DNA of 64,000 nt from Paraburkholderia monticola (lineage in GTDB: Bacteria > Pseudomonadota > Gammaproteobacteria > Burkholderiales > Burkholderiaceae). Below, one piece after another: positions 43,468 through 56,204 of the stretch. The DNA lies in assembly GCF_001580545.1 (NCBI RefSeq), contig NZ_LRBG01000004.1:124001-188000 (forward strand), in the 5' to 3' direction. The translations under genes and the position numbers were made by a program. The number at the start of each line of letters is the position of its first letter. Position 1 is the first letter of the stretch. The notes beneath the pieces are model-generated. The model did no database searches and was not told the DNA's origin. It saw nothing but the letters and a program-made list of their open reading frames with translations.

Positions 43468-46404
43468 ATGAAGCTCGAACACCCGGATCGTCTGATGAAC
43501 CGCACTCCTCTCTCGCTCGCCGCGCTCGAAGTGCACGACGCCTTCGCCGAACGGCATATCGGCCCGGATGCGGCCGACCAGCAAGCGATGCTCGAAGCAC
43601 TCGGCTTCGCGTCGCGCGCGGCATTGATCGATGCCGTCATCCCGAAGACGATCCGCCGCACCGAAGCGCTGCCGCTCGGCCCCTTCGCGCAGCCGAAGAG
43701 CGAAGCCGAAGCGCTCGCCTCGTTGCGCGAACTCGCGGACAAGAACCAGGTGTTCCGCTCCTACATCGGCCAGGGCTATTACAACGCCCATACGCCGACG
43801 GTGATCCTGCGCAACGTGCTGGAAAATCCGGCGTGGTACACCGCGTACACGCCGTATCAACCTGAAATTTCTCAAGGCCGTCTGGAAGCGCTGCTGAACT
43901 TCCAGCAGATGGTCACCGACCTGACCGGCCTCGCGATCTCGAACGCGTCGCTGCTCGACGAAGCGACCGCCGCCGCCGAAGCGATGACGCTGCTGCAACG
44001 TGTGGGCAAGCCGAAGTCGAACGTGTTCTTCGTCGCCGACGACGTGCTGCCGCAGACCATCGAAGTCGTGAAGACGCGCGCGACGCCGGTCGGCATCGAA
44101 GTGAAAGTGGGCCCGGCCGCTGACGCCGCCAACGCGAACGCGTTCGGCGTGCTGCTGCAATACCCGGGCGTGAACGGCGACGTGCGCGACTACCGCGCGC
44201 TGACCGAAGCGATCCACGCGGCGGGCGGCCATGTCGTGGTCGCCGCCGACCTGCTCGCGCTGACGGTGCTCACGCCTCCGGGCGAATGGGGCGCGGACGT
44301 CGCGGTCGGCAACACGCAGCGTTTCGGTGTGCCGGTCGGCTTCGGCGGCCCGCATGCCGCGTACCTCGCGGTGCGCGACGAATTCAAGCGGCAGATGCCG
44401 GGGCGCTTGGTCGGTGTGACGGTCGACGCGCAAGGCAACCCCGCGCTGCGTCTCGCGCTGCAAACGCGCGAGCAACACATCCGCCGCGAAAAGGCGACCT
44501 CGAACGTCTGTACCGCGCAGGCGCTGCTCGCGATCATGGCGAGCATGTATGCGGTCTATCACGGCCCGCGCGGCCTGAAGACGATCGCGCTGCGCGTGAA
44601 CCGCATCGCCGCGCTGCTCGCCGAAGGCGCGAAGCAACTCGGCTACAAGCTCGTCAACGAGACGTTCTTCGACACGCTCACGTTCGAGACGGGCGCACGC
44701 ACCCAGGCATTGCATGACGCCGCCGCCGCCAAGCGCATCAATCTGCGCCACGTGAGCGACACGCGCGTCGGCATCTCGATCGACGAAACCACGACCCGCG
44801 GCGATCTGGCCGACCTGCTGGCTACGTTCGCGCAAGCCGCGTTTGCCGGCGATGTGCCTCAAGTCGATGCACTCGACGCCGCGTTGAGCGCAGCGGATGT
44901 GTCGTCGGTGCCGGCTGAACTCGAACGCACGAGCGCGTACCTGACGCATCACGTGTTCAACCGTCACCATTCGGAAACGGAAATGCTGCGCTATCTGCGC
45001 AGCCTGTCGGACAAGGACCTCGCGCTCGATCGCTCGATGATCCCGCTCGGTTCGTGCACGATGAAGCTGAACGCGACCTCGGAAATGCTGCCGGTCACGT
45101 GGCCCGAGTTCGGCCAGATCCACCCGTTCGCGCCGGCCGAGCAGACCGTCGGCTATCGCGAGATGATCGATCAGCTCGAACAGATGCTCGTCGCCGCCAC
45201 CGGCTACGCGGCCGTGTCGCTGCAGCCGAACGCGGGCTCGCAGGGCGAGTACGCCGGCCTGCTGATCATTCACGCGTATCACGCGTCGCGCGGCGAAGCG
45301 CATCGCAACGTCTGCCTGATTCCCGCTTCGGCGCACGGCACGAACCCGGCGTCGGCGCAGATGGCCGGCATGCAGGTCGTGGTCGTGGCATGCGACGCGC
45401 AGGGCAACGTCGATATCGAAGACCTGAAGAAGAAGGCCGCGCAACACGCCGACAAGCTCGCGGCGATCATGATCACGTATCCGTCGACGCACGGCGTGTT
45501 CGAACAGAACGTCCGTGAAATCTGCGAGATCGTGCATGCGCACGGCGGCCAGGTGTACGTGGACGGCGCGAACATGAACGCGATGGTGGGTCTATGCGCA
45601 CCGGGTCAGTTCGGCGGCGACGTCTCGCACCTGAACCTGCACAAAACGTTCTGCATTCCGCACGGCGGCGGCGGACCGGGCGTCGGTCCGGTCGCTGTCG
45701 GCGCGCACCTCGCGCAGTTCCTGCCGAACCAGACTTCGTCGGGCTACGAGCGCGCGGAGAACGGCATCGGCGCGGTATCGGCCGCGCCGTACGGCTCGGC
45801 GTCGATCCTGCCGATCTCGTGGATGTACATCGCGATGATGGGCGCGAAGAATCTGACCGCCGCGACCGAAACCGCGATCCTCAACGCGAACTACGTCGCG
45901 AACAAGCTCGCGCCGCACTATCCGGTGCTGTACTCGGGCCCCGGCGGCCTCGTCGCGCACGAGTGCATTCTCGATCTGCGTCCGATCAAGGACACGAGCG
46001 GCATCACCGTCGACGACGTCGCCAAGCGCCTTGCCGACTACGGCTTCCACGCGCCGACGATGAGCTTCCCGGTCCCGGGCACGCTGATGGTCGAGCCGAC
46101 CGAGTCGGAGTCGAAGGAAGAGCTCGATCGCTTCATCGAGGCGATGATTGCGATCCGCGAGGAAATTCGCGCGGTCGAGGAAGGCCGCTCGGACCGCGAG
46201 GACAATCCGCTGAAGCACGCGCCGCACACGGCGGCGGTCGTGATCGCCGACGACTGGAAGCATACGTATGCGCGCGAAACGGCTGCCTACCCGTTGAAGA
46301 CGCTGCTCGCGAACAAGTACTGGCCGCCGGTCGGCCGCGCGGACAATGTGTACGGTGACCGCAACCTGTTCTGCTCGTGCGTGCCGATCGCGGACTACGA
46401 GTAA
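43468..46404 (+). CDS. gcvP: Glycine dehydrogenase (decarboxylating), P protein
   Basis: Encodes 978 residues, the full-length single-chain form with both halves. The P protein decarboxylates glycine with PLP and passes the aminomethyl group to GcvH. The N-terminal part has FAERHIGPD and [19 protein letters not shown]; the PLP lysine lies in [18 protein letters not shown] in the second half. The C-terminus carries [17 protein letters not shown]. It is the last gene of the gcv operon. Ribosome site AGGA precedes the start. Confidence 0.97.
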   Translation: MKLEHPDRLMNRTPLSLAALEVHDAFAERHIGPDAADQQAMLEALGFASRAALIDAVIPKTIRRTEALPLGPFAQPKSEAEALASLRELADKNQVFRSYIGQGYYNAHTPTVILRNVLENPAWYTAYTPYQPEISQGRLEALLNFQQMVTDLTGLAISNASLLDEATAAAEAMTLLQRVGKPKSNVFFVADDVLPQTIEVVKTRATPVGIEVKVGPAADAANANAFGVLLQYPGVNGDVRDYRALTEAIHAAGGHVVVAADLLALTVLTPPGEWGADVAVGNTQRFGVPVGFGGPHAAYLAVRDEFKRQMPGRLVGVTVDAQGNPALRLALQTREQHIRREKATSNVCTAQALLAIMASMYAVYHGPRGLKTIALRVNRIAALLAEGAKQLGYKLVNETFFDTLTFETGARTQALHDAAAAKRINLRHVSDTRVGISIDETTTRGDLADLLATFAQAAFAGDVPQVDALDAALSAADVSSVPAELERTSAYLTHHVFNRHHSETEMLRYLRSLSDKDLALDRSMIPLGSCTMKLNATSEMLPVTWPEFGQIHPFAPAEQTVGYREMIDQLEQMLVAATGYAAVSLQPNAGSQGEYAGLLIIHAYHASRGEAHRNVCLIPASAHGTNPASAQMAGMQVVVVACDAQGNVDIEDLKKKAAQHADKLAAIMITYPSTHGVFEQNVREICEIVHAHGGQVYVDGANMNAMVGLCAPGQFGGDVSHLNLHKTFCIPHGGGGPGVGPVAVGAHLAQFLPNQTSSGYERAENGIGAVSAAPYGSASILPISWMYIAMMGAKNLTAATETAILNANYVANKLAPHYPVLYSGPGGLVAHECILDLRPIKDTSGITVDDVAKRLADYGFHAPTMSFPVPGTLMVEPTESESKEELDRFIEAMIAIREEIRAVEEGRSDREDNPLKHAPHTAAVVIADDWKHTYARETAAYPLKTLLANKYWPPVGRADNVYGDRNLFCSCVPIADYE

Positions 46405-46532
46405 ATTGCACGAGCCGGCGGGTCGCCACGCGCGGCGCTGTGAAGGTCCATCAGCGTGCGCCGGCGATCCTGTCGTCGAAGGCCGCAACCGGCTAACATC
46501 ACACACCGAATCAGCCTAACGAGGAGTTTCGC

Positions 46533-47660
46533 ATGGCGCGAAAGGTGCGATTGATGCAAAGCCGGGCCGAAGCAGCCGCCCGTGCGTGGCGGCCCGCTTA
46601 CGCGATGCTGCTGGCCGCTGCGGCCGTGCTGCTGCCGCTGCGCGAGGCGCAGGCCGCGATGAATTTCTGTGCGGCGCCCGCGCTGCAAACGAGCGAGCGC
46701 ACCAATGCCGATCCCGGCGTCAAGGCACTAGTCGCCAACGTGCAAGCCCATCTGAACGAGCAACCGCATGCGCTCGCGAAACTGCACACCGAGGGCACCC
46801 TGCCGCACGAGGGCATTTACGATCAGAGCGTCGAAGCGGAGAAGGATCTCGACCTGCTGCGCGACGCCGCCCTTGCGTGGCGCGCGACCAGCGACGACCG
46901 CTTTCTGAAGCTGGTCGACCGTTTGTTGTATGCGTGGGTCACGACCTATCAGCCGAGCTTCAATCCGATCGACGAGACGCGATTCGAAGGACTGATCCTC
47001 GCCTACGACATGACCGCGAGCGCGCTGCCCGTCAAAACGCGCAACGCGGCGATGGCGTTCCTGACGAAATTCGCGGCCGGCTATATCGCCCAGATCGACG
47101 CGCAGCCGCGGCCGCTCACCGGCACATTCCGCAACAATTGGCAGAGCCACCGCATCAAGCTGATCGCGATGGCCGCGTTCACGCTCGACAATCGCAAGAT
47201 GATCAATGCCGCGCAGCGGCTGTTCGTCGAGCACATCGGCGACAACATCGCGCCGGACGGCTCGACGATCGACTTCGGCGAGCGCGATGCGCTGCATTAC
47301 GTGACCTACGATCTGCAACCGCTGGTCACGGCCGCGCTCGCCGCGCGTCGCCACAACCGCAACTGGCTGCAGGAGAAGGGCGCGAACGGCGCGACGCTGC
47401 TCGCCGCGCTGAACTGGCTCGTGCCGTTCGCTACCGGTCGCGAGACGCATGAGGAATTCGTGCATTCGAACGTCGCGTTCGATGCAAAACGTCGCGAAGC
47501 CGGCTTGCCCGGCTATTCGGGTCAATGGGATCCGAAGAACGCGACGGAACTGTTTCACCTGGCGGCGCGTCTGGACGGACGCTTTACGCCAGTCGCGCTG
47601 CAGCTCGCACCGACGCCGCCCGCGTGGCTCGCCGTGTGTTTGCCGCTGCCGGCGCGCTAA
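46533..47660 (+). CDS. Secreted alginate lyase-family protein
   Basis: Encodes 375 residues. An N-terminal signal sequence (hydrophobic residues 21-41, ending AQAA) directs it to the periplasm. The mature protein is an all-helical barrel with motifs of the AlgL/PL5-type family: [57 protein letters not shown] (the Asn-His pair of the active site) and [20 protein letters not shown]. Such enzymes cleave uronate polysaccharides by beta-elimination. No other alginate genes are adjacent, so the true substrate may be another polymer. GAGGAG precedes the start. It lies between gcvP and the serine dehydratase gene without an obvious functional link. Confidence 0.85.
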   Translation: MARKVRLMQSRAEAAARAWRPAYAMLLAAAAVLLPLREAQAAMNFCAAPALQTSERTNADPGVKALVANVQAHLNEQPHALAKLHTEGTLPHEGIYDQSVEAEKDLDLLRDAALAWRATSDDRFLKLVDRLLYAWVTTYQPSFNPIDETRFEGLILAYDMTASALPVKTRNAAMAFLTKFAAGYIAQIDAQPRPLTGTFRNNWQSHRIKLIAMAAFTLDNRKMINAAQRLFVEHIGDNIAPDGSTIDFGERDALHYVTYDLQPLVTAALAARRHNRNWLQEKGANGATLLAALNWLVPFATGRETHEEFVHSNVAFDAKRREAGLPGYSGQWDPKNATELFHLAARLDGRFTPVALQLAPTPPAWLAVCLPLPAR

Positions 47661-47689
47661 ACCACTTACCTATCGGCAGGGAGCAGTAC

Positions 47690-49078
<1,389 letters not shown>

Positions 49079-49234
49079 GTGCCTGAATCCGGCGCGATGC
49101 GGCGCGGCGCTGCGCCATGACAGCGCCCACATGCTCAGCGTAAGCTGTCGAAGCGCCCATCGGCCGCTGTTGCATGTTCCGCCGATGCGGCTCCATCCCA
49201 TCGCACACCCGCACTACCAGGAGGCTTCTTCGCA

Positions 49235-50953
49235 ATGTCGCTGCCGAATGCTCCCGTTTCCGCTTCCCAACCCGCACGCACAACTGGCGCACGTCTCGTC
49301 GTCGATGCGTTGCTCACGCATGGCGTCGAACGCGTGTTCTGCGTTCCCGGCGAGAGCTTTCTCGCCGTGCTCGATTCCCTGCACGACGAAACCGCGCAGA
49401 TCCAGACGATCGTCTGCCGTCATGAAGCCGCGGCCGCGAACATGGCCGAAGCCGTCGGCAAGCTGACCGGCCGCCCGGGTGTCGCGCTCGTTACGCGCGG
49501 ACCGGGCGCGACCCATGCATCGATCGGCGTGCACACCGCGTTTCAGGACTCGACGCCGATGATCCTGCTGATCGGCCAATGCGCGCGCGAGCATCTCGAT
49601 CGCGAGGCATTCCAGGAGATCGACTATCGACGCATGTTCGGTCAGATGGCGAAGTGGGTCGCGCAGATCGACGACCCGAAGCGCATCCCCGAATACCTCA
49701 GTCATGCGTTTCACACGGCCACCTCGGGTCGGCCGGGTCCGGTCGTGCTGGCGCTGCCCGAAGACGTGTTGAGCGATGCCTGCGACGCGGTGCCTGGCGC
49801 GCCCGCGTATCACCGCGTGGCGGCATCGCCGTCGGCCGCACAGATCGCGAAACTGGGCGAGTTGCTCGAAGGCGCCCAACGGCCGATGGTGATCGCCGGC
49901 GGCAGCGGCTGGACGCCGGCCGCATGCGCGGACCTGCAACGCTTCATCGAAAACTGGCAGTTGCCGATCGGCCTCGCGTTCCGCTTCCAGGACACGCTCA
50001 ATAACGACCATCCGAACTACGCGGGCGATGTCGGTCTCGGTATCAATCCGGCGCTCGCACAGCGCATTCGCGACGCCGACCTGCTGCTTACGCTCGGCCC
50101 TCGCCTCGGCGAAGCGACCACCAACGGCTACACGCTGTTCGACATCCCGAAAACGAAGCAGACGCTCGTGCACGTGCATCAGGGCGCGGACGAACTCGGC
50201 CGCGTATATGCGGCTGATCTGCCGATCGTCTCCGGCATGCCTGAACTTGCGGCGATGCTGGCGGAGCTGAAGCCGTCGTCTGGCAAGCTCGCCTGGGCCG
50301 GTGCCGCCGAGGATGCGCATCGCGCGTATCTGGAATGGCGCAAGCCGCGCGCGATCCCCGGCGATGTGCAGATGGGCGAAGTGATCCAGCAGTTGCGCGC
50401 GCACTTGCCCGACGACGCGATCCTGACGAACGGCGCGGGCAACTACGCGACGTGGTTGCATCGACATTTCTCGTATCGGCACTTCCGCTCGCAACTCGCG
50501 CCAACGAGCGGCGCGATGGGCTACGGCGTGCCGGCCGCGCTTGCGGCGAAGTCGCTCTATCCGCAACGCGCGGTGGTCGCGCTCGCCGGCGACGGCTGCT
50601 TCATGATGGCCGCGCAGGAACTCGCGACAGCGATGCAATACGACCTGCGCGTGCTGTTCATCGTCGTCAACAACAGTCACTTCGGCACGATTCGGATGCA
50701 TCAGGAGCGGCACTATCCGCATCGCGTGCATGGCACCGGGCTCACGAATCCGGACTTCGCCGCATTCGCGCGATCGTTCGGCGCGCATGGCGAGACCGTC
50801 GAACGTACCGAGGATTTCTTGCCGGCGTTGCAACGCGCGATCGAATCGCAACTGCCGGCCGTGATCGAAATTCGCATGCCGCAGGAAGCGAGCACGCCCG
50901 CTGCGACGCTCGAGCAAATCCGTGAGCAGGGCAGGAAGATGCGCGGGGAGTAG
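49235..50953 (+). CDS. Thiamine-diphosphate enzyme, acetolactate synthase-like
   Basis: Encodes 572 residues with the three-domain ThDP enzyme architecture. The cofactor-activating Glu lies in VCRHEAAAANMAEA. The central domain starts QRPMVIAGGSGW, and the C-terminal ThDP-binding motif is GDGCFMMAAQELATA...VVNNSHFG. It resembles catalytic subunits of acetolactate synthase (IlvB/IlvG) but has no adjacent regulatory subunit. Other ThDP decarboxylases such as benzoylformate or sulfopyruvate decarboxylase share this fold, so the reaction is uncertain. A strong AGGAGG lies before the start. It follows sdaA, so it could consume pyruvate made from serine, but this is inference. Confidence 0.87.
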   Translation: MSLPNAPVSASQPARTTGARLVVDALLTHGVERVFCVPGESFLAVLDSLHDETAQIQTIVCRHEAAAANMAEAVGKLTGRPGVALVTRGPGATHASIGVHTAFQDSTPMILLIGQCAREHLDREAFQEIDYRRMFGQMAKWVAQIDDPKRIPEYLSHAFHTATSGRPGPVVLALPEDVLSDACDAVPGAPAYHRVAASPSAAQIAKLGELLEGAQRPMVIAGGSGWTPAACADLQRFIENWQLPIGLAFRFQDTLNNDHPNYAGDVGLGINPALAQRIRDADLLLTLGPRLGEATTNGYTLFDIPKTKQTLVHVHQGADELGRVYAADLPIVSGMPELAAMLAELKPSSGKLAWAGAAEDAHRAYLEWRKPRAIPGDVQMGEVIQQLRAHLPDDAILTNGAGNYATWLHRHFSYRHFRSQLAPTSGAMGYGVPAALAAKSLYPQRAVVALAGDGCFMMAAQELATAMQYDLRVLFIVVNNSHFGTIRMHQERHYPHRVHGTGLTNPDFAAFARSFGAHGETVERTEDFLPALQRAIESQLPAVIEIRMPQEASTPAATLEQIREQGRKMRGE

Positions 50954-50984
50954 CGGAGCGACATTTGCGGTTTGCGGTCCAACG

Positions 50985-51012
50985 AAAAACCCCGCCGAAG
51001 CGGGGTTTTTTC
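50985..51012. terminator. Bidirectional terminator
   Basis: AACCCCGC / GCGGGGTT arms with a CGAA tetraloop, A-run left and T-run right, serve the ThDP enzyme gene and the convergent binding-protein gene. Confidence 0.88.
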
Positions 51013-51038
51013 ATCATCAGACGCGCTCAGCAAGAAAC

Positions 51039-52187
51039 TTACTTGCCGCCCACGCTTTGCAGCGTCGTCCACTTGCCATCGACGACCTTGTACAGCGTGA
51101 TACCGCCGTTCTTCAGATCGCCGCGCGGGTCGTACGCGAGATCGCTCGTCGTCACCGCCGGCTTCGACGTCTTCGCGAGCACCGGCAGGTACTTGGCCGG
51201 ATCGGTCGAGTTCGCGGTCTTCATCGCGGTGAACATCGCCATCGCGCCATCGTAGGCGTACGGCGAGTACGTTTGCACGTCTTCGTTGAAGCGCGCCTTG
51301 TACTTCTCGACGTACGCCTTGCCGCCCGGCATTTCTTCGAGCGGCAAACCGGCGAGCGAGGCCACCGTGCCGTTCGCCGCATCGCCCGCGAGCTTGATGA
51401 AGGTCGGCGTGTGAACCATTTCGCCACCCATCAGCGGTGCCTTCACGCCGAGCTGCTTCATCTGCTTGACCATCGGTGCCGCTTGCGAATCCGCGCCACC
51501 GTAGTAGATCAGATCCGGGCTCGACGACTTCAGCTTGGTCAGGATCGACTTGAAGTCAACGGCCTTGTCGTTCGTGTATTCACGATCGACGATCGTGGCA
51601 CCTGCCGCCTTCGCAGCCTTCTCGAACTGATCGGCAAGACCCTGGCCGTAAGCGGTGCGGTCGTCGACGATCGCGATCTTCTTCATGCCGAGGTTCTTCA
51701 CCGCGAACGTGCCAGCGACCGAGCCTTGCTGCGTGTCGGACGTCATCATGCGGAAGGTGGTCTTGAAGCCTTGCTGCGTGTATTCCGGTGCGGTCGCCAT
51801 CGCGATCTGCGGAATGCCCGCGTTCGCGTAGATGCGCGAGGCCGGAATCGTCGTGCCCGAGTTGAAGTGGCCGAGCATGCCCTTGATGCCGTCATCCACG
51901 AGCTTCTGCGCAACCGTCGTGCCGGTGCGCGGGTCGGCCTGGTCGTCGGCCGAGTCGAGCACGAAGCGAACCTGCTTGCCGCCGATCACCGGCTTCGTCG
52001 CGTTGAACTCTTCGACCGCGAGCACGATGCCGTTCTGGAAGTCCTTGCCGTAGTGCGCCTGCGCGCCCGTCATCGGACCGGCGAAACCGATCTTCACGTC
52101 TTCCGTCGATTGAGCATTGGCCGTCCCCGCCAGCGACATTGCGGCAACCAGAGCTGCGCCTGCCAGCTGTTTCATTGTGTGTTGCAT
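51039..52187 (-). CDS. Branched-chain amino-acid ABC transporter substrate-binding protein (LivJ/LivK-like)
   Basis: Encodes 382 residues. A signal peptide of about 25 residues ends ANA, so the protein is periplasmic. The mature protein begins VKIGFAGPMTGAQAHYGKD, the classical start of LIV-binding proteins, and has the type I periplasmic binding fold with VRFVLDSADDQADPRTGT and GGADSQAAPMVKQM. It captures leucine, isoleucine, valine or related amino acids for a LivHMGF permease not in the window. The start at 52187 is favoured by AGGAG six bases upstream; a second ATG four codons on is possible. It lies 87 bases downstream of putA on the same strand. Confidence 0.93.
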   Translation of the reverse strand: MQHTMKQLAGAALVAAMSLAGTANAQSTEDVKIGFAGPMTGAQAHYGKDFQNGIVLAVEEFNATKPVIGGKQVRFVLDSADDQADPRTGTTVAQKLVDDGIKGMLGHFNSGTTIPASRIYANAGIPQIAMATAPEYTQQGFKTTFRMMTSDTQQGSVAGTFAVKNLGMKKIAIVDDRTAYGQGLADQFEKAAKAAGATIVDREYTNDKAVDFKSILTKLKSSSPDLIYYGGADSQAAPMVKQMKQLGVKAPLMGGEMVHTPTFIKLAGDAANGTVASLAGLPLEEMPGGKAYVEKYKARFNEDVQTYSPYAYDGAMAMFTAMKTANSTDPAKYLPVLAKTSKPAVTTSDLAYDPRGDLKNGGITLYKVVDGKWTTLQSVGGK

Positions 52188-52274
52188 AGCTTCTCCTTGA
52201 TACCAGGTGTGGATGAAGCGGTTTCGGGGTCGCCGTGCCGCTTCCGTTCTATTGAGTCGATCGCCGAGGTTCGC

Positions 52275-55200
52275 TCAACCGATCGTCATCAAATTCGCAT
52301 TGCCGCCTGCCGCCGCGGTGTTCACGCTGACCGAGCGCTCGGTCAGCAGACGCTCGAGCACGTAATCCTCGTCGCCGCTCGCGAGCGCACGGGCCGCGAC
52401 ACCCTGCACCGACACGATCGGACCCACGCGCTTCGCGACCTCCTTCACGAGCGTGAGCAACTCGTCGCTGTCGCCTTCGAACAGCACGGCGTCGAACGGC
52501 GCATCGGCGCTCTTCTTCACGCTCGCGTGCGCCTTCAGCGACGCGGGCAACTGCGAGACCAATTGTTCGCCCGCCGCGCCTTCGAACAACGCACGATTTC
52601 CCGTCGCCAGCGCGGCCGCGAACTGCACGCGCGCGCCGCTCGCCGTCGACGCAATGCACAGCACCGTGCCACGCGGGCCCAGCGTGTAGGTATTGCGCTC
52701 GCCGGTCGGCCCCGACAGCACCGTGGTCGCGCCCGCCGGCACATGCGTCAGATAGCCGTCGCAACGCGCCGCAAGCTGCGGCTCGCGCTCGGCGATCAGC
52801 CAGTCGCGCAGCGCGGTCAGCGCGGCTGCCGGATTGTCGCCCTTTTCCGCCGCCTGCGGTACTTCGACCACCAGCGCCTGCGCGAGCGACTTCGGCAAAC
52901 CAGCCGGCCGCGTCGCGAGCAGACGCTGCAGATACAGCGCACCGCCGGCCTTCGGCCCCGTGCCCGACAACCCTTCGCCACCGAACGGCTGCACCCCGAC
53001 CACCGCGCCGATCACGTTGCGGTTCACGTAGATGTTGCCCACGTGCGCCCGGCTGATCACGTGTGCGATCGTTTCGTCGATGCGAGTGTGAATGCCGAGC
53101 GTCAAACCGTAACCAGTCGCTCGAATCTGTTCGAGCAGCTTGTCGAGCTGGCTGCGGCGATAGCGCACCACGTGCAGCACCGGACCGAACACTTCGCGCT
53201 TCAATTCGTCGATGCTGTCGAGCTCGATCAGCGTCGGCGGCACGAAGGTGCCCTGCGTCGTGCAGTCCGGCAACGACAGTTGCTCGACCTTGCGACCCTT
53301 GTCGCGCATCGCCGCGATGTGCGCGTCGATGCCGCGCTTCGCGTCGAGATCGATCACCGGGCCGACGTCGGTCGACAGGCGGTCCGGATTGCCGAGCGCC
53401 AACTCGCGCATCGCGCCCGTCAGCATTTCGAGCGTGCGGTCCGCGACATCGTCCTGTAGACAAAGAACGCGCAACGCCGAACACCGTTGACCGGCGGAGT
53501 CGAATGACGATTGCAGCACGTCCGCGACCACCTGCTCGGCGAGCGCCGACGAGTCGACGATCATCGCGTTCTGGCCGCCGGTTTCGGCGATCAGCGGAAT
53601 CGGCTTGCCGTCCGGATCGAGTCGGCCGGACAGCGTCTTGTTGATCAGACGCGCGACTTCGGTCGAGCCGGTGAACATCACCGCCCGCGTGCGCGGATCG
53701 GCGACCAGCGCGGCGCCGACCGTTTCACCATTGCCCGGCAGCAACTGCACCGCGCCCGCCGGCACGCCCGCTTCGCGCAGAATCCGCACCGCCTGCGCGG
53801 CGATCAGCGGCGTCTGCTCCGCCGGTTTCGCCAGCACCGTGTTGCCGGCTGCGAGCGCGGCTGCCACCTGGCCCATGAAAATCGCCAACGGGAAATTCCA
53901 CGGGCTGATACAGACCACCGGACCGAGCGGCCGATGCGTGTCGTTCGAAAACTCGTCGCGGATCTGGGTGGAGTAGTAGCGCAGGAAGTCGATCGCCTCG
54001 CGGATTTCCGCGACCGCGTTGGCGAGCGATTTGCCCGCTTCGCGCACCACGAGCCCCATCAGCGTATGCATCTGCGCTTCGAGCAGATCGGCGGCACGCG
54101 CGAGGCAATCGGCGCGCGCCTCGACCGGTGTGGCCTGCCAGATCGGCGCGGCGGCCACCGCGTGGCCGAGCGCGGCGCTCACATGTTCGGCGGTTGCCTC
54201 GACGACCGTGCCGACGATGTCGCGTTGGTCAGCCGGATTGCGCACGTCGCGCGCGGCGCCGACGGCGATCTCGTTGTCTTCGAGCATCGGCGCGGCGCGC
54301 CACGGATGATGCGCACTCGCGAGCAGCGCCGACGACAGCGACGCGAGCCGATGTTCGTTCGACAGATCGAGGCCCATCGAATTGAGCCGTTCCGCGCCAT
54401 ACAGATTGCGGGGCAGCGGAATGCGCGCGTGCGGCGCGCCGAGCGGCACGATCTTCGACGCTTCCTCGACCGGATCGGCGACCAGGTCCTTGATCGCGAC
54501 GGTTTCGTCGGCGATGCGATTCACGAACGACGTATTCGCGCCATTCTCGAGCAGACGGCGCACGAGGTAGGCGAGCAGCGTTTCGTGCGTGCCGACCGGC
54601 GCGTACACGCGACACGGACGGTTCAGCTTGTCGCGGCCGGTGACCTCTTCGTACAGCGGCTCGCCCATGCCGTGCAGGCACTGGAATTCGTACTGGCCGG
54701 GGTAGTAGTTGTTGCCGGCGAGGTGATAGATCGCCGACAGCGTATGCGCGTTGTGCGTCGCGAACTGCGGATAGACGGCATCGGGCGCGCCGAGCAGCTT
54801 TTTCGCGCAGGCGAGGTACGACACGTCGGTGTAGATCTTGCGCGTATAGACCGGATAGCCTTCGAGGCCGTCGACCTGCGCACGCTTGATTTCCGTGTCC
54901 CAGTACGCGCCCTTCACGAGACGCACCATGATGCGGTGACGGCTGCGGCGCGCCAGATCGACGATGTAGTCGATCACGAACGGGCAGCGCTTCTGATACG
55001 CCTGCACGACGAAGCCGATACCGTTCCAGCCTTGCAGTTCCGGATCGAAACACAGCGCTTCGAGCAGATCGAGCGACAGTTCGAGTCGGTCGGCTTCCTC
55101 CGCGTCGATATTCAGGCCGATGTCGTAGCGGCGCGCGAGGATCGCGAGCGAGCGCACGCGCGGCAGCAGCTCGCTCATCGTGCGTTCCTGCTGCGCGCGC

Positions 55201-56204
55201 GAATAGCGCGGATGCAGCGCCGACAGCTTGATCGAGATGCCGGGGCCTTCGTAGATACCGCGGCCGCCCGCGGCCTTTCCGATCGCGTGGATCGCCTGCT
55301 CGTACGACGCGTAGTAGCGCTGCGCGTCGGCCTCGGTGGTGGCCGCTTCGCCGAGCATATCGTACGAATAGCGGAATCCGCGCGCCTCGTACTTGCGGCT
55401 GTTCGCGAGCGCCTCGGAGATGTTCTCGCCGGTCACGAACTGCTCGCCCATCAGGCGCATCGCCATGTCGACGCCCTTGCGGATCAGCGGCTCGCCGCCT
55501 TTGCCGATCAGGCGGGTCAGCGCCGACGACAGATTCGTCTCGCTGTTGGTGGTCACCAGCTTGCCGGTGATCATCAGCCCCCAGGTCGCCGCGTTGACGA
55601 AGAGCGACGGCGCCTGGCCGACGTGCGATTTCCAGTCGCCCTTGCTGATCTTGTCGCGGATCAACGCGTCGCGGGTCGCGCGGTCGGGAATGCGCAGCAG
55701 CGCCTCGGCGAGGCACATCAGCGCGACGCCTTCCTGGCTCGACAGCGAAAACTCGTGGATCAGCCCTTCGACGCCGCCGCCCTTGCTCTTCGAGCGCAGC
55801 GTTTCGACGAGCTTGCTGGCCATGGCCTGCACGTCGCCCCCGAGGTTGGCCGGCAGACGCGCCTGGCCGAGCAGGAACGGCACGCATTCGGGTTCAGGGC
55901 GGCGATAGGCGGCGGTAATCGCCGCGCGCAGCACCGATTGCGGTTGCACGTTCTGCGCGAAATCGAGAAACGGATGCGACGCGCCTTCTTCGTCGTTCTC
56001 GACCGCCGCGCCGTCGACGAGATCGGTCGAGCCCGCCGCGCCCGACAGTTCGGCCGGCAACTGGCCGTGCTCGATCTTCTCGAGGTAGGCGAAGATCGCC
56101 TGCTTGATCAACCAGTGCGGGGTGCGCTCGAGACGGGTGGCGGCATCTTTGAGCCGCGAACGCAGGAGGTCGTCGACCTTGACGCCAAGGGTGGTGCTAG
56201 CCAT
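52275..56204 (-). CDS. putA: Trifunctional proline utilisation protein PutA
   Basis: Encodes 1,309 residues, the length of trifunctional PutA. Residues about 1-50 are a ribbon-helix-helix DNA-binding domain (TTLGVKVDDLLRSRLKDAA), so the protein can repress its own gene. The proline dehydrogenase (FAD) barrel spans about 200-560. The P5C dehydrogenase domain (about 640-1120) has the catalytic Cys in FDSAGQRCSALRVL and the Glu region LIAETGGQNAMIVD. It oxidises proline to glutamate, bound to the membrane when reduced. A terminator-like hairpin sits 71 bases upstream, suggesting attenuation or a boundary. No putP gene is in the window. Confidence 0.96.
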   Translation of the reverse strand: MASTTLGVKVDDLLRSRLKDAATRLERTPHWLIKQAIFAYLEKIEHGQLPAELSGAAGSTDLVDGAAVENDEEGASHPFLDFAQNVQPQSVLRAAITAAYRRPEPECVPFLLGQARLPANLGGDVQAMASKLVETLRSKSKGGGVEGLIHEFSLSSQEGVALMCLAEALLRIPDRATRDALIRDKISKGDWKSHVGQAPSLFVNAATWGLMITGKLVTTNSETNLSSALTRLIGKGGEPLIRKGVDMAMRLMGEQFVTGENISEALANSRKYEARGFRYSYDMLGEAATTEADAQRYYASYEQAIHAIGKAAGGRGIYEGPGISIKLSALHPRYSRAQQERTMSELLPRVRSLAILARRYDIGLNIDAEEADRLELSLDLLEALCFDPELQGWNGIGFVVQAYQKRCPFVIDYIVDLARRSRHRIMVRLVKGAYWDTEIKRAQVDGLEGYPVYTRKIYTDVSYLACAKKLLGAPDAVYPQFATHNAHTLSAIYHLAGNNYYPGQYEFQCLHGMGEPLYEEVTGRDKLNRPCRVYAPVGTHETLLAYLVRRLLENGANTSFVNRIADETVAIKDLVADPVEEASKIVPLGAPHARIPLPRNLYGAERLNSMGLDLSNEHRLASLSSALLASAHHPWRAAPMLEDNEIAVGAARDVRNPADQRDIVGTVVEATAEHVSAALGHAVAAAPIWQATPVEARADCLARAADLLEAQMHTLMGLVVREAGKSLANAVAEIREAIDFLRYYSTQIRDEFSNDTHRPLGPVVCISPWNFPLAIFMGQVAAALAAGNTVLAKPAEQTPLIAAQAVRILREAGVPAGAVQLLPGNGETVGAALVADPRTRAVMFTGSTEVARLINKTLSGRLDPDGKPIPLIAETGGQNAMIVDSSALAEQVVADVLQSSFDSAGQRCSALRVLCLQDDVADRTLEMLTGAMRELALGNPDRLSTDVGPVIDLDAKRGIDAHIAAMRDKGRKVEQLSLPDCTTQGTFVPPTLIELDSIDELKREVFGPVLHVVRYRRSQLDKLLEQIRATGYGLTLGIHTRIDETIAHVISRAHVGNIYVNRNVIGAVVGVQPFGGEGLSGTGPKAGGALYLQRLLATRPAGLPKSLAQALVVEVPQAAEKGDNPAAALTALRDWLIAEREPQLAARCDGYLTHVPAGATTVLSGPTGERNTYTLGPRGTVLCIASTASGARVQFAAALATGNRALFEGAAGEQLVSQLPASLKAHASVKKSADAPFDAVLFEGDSDELLTLVKEVAKRVGPIVSVQGVAARALASGDEDYVLERLLTERSVSVNTAAAGGNANLMTIG

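Noticed and set aside
43411-45543. 710-codon open frame opposite gcvP
   Set aside because: Antisense shadow of gcvP, same compositional signature and no recognisable domain.
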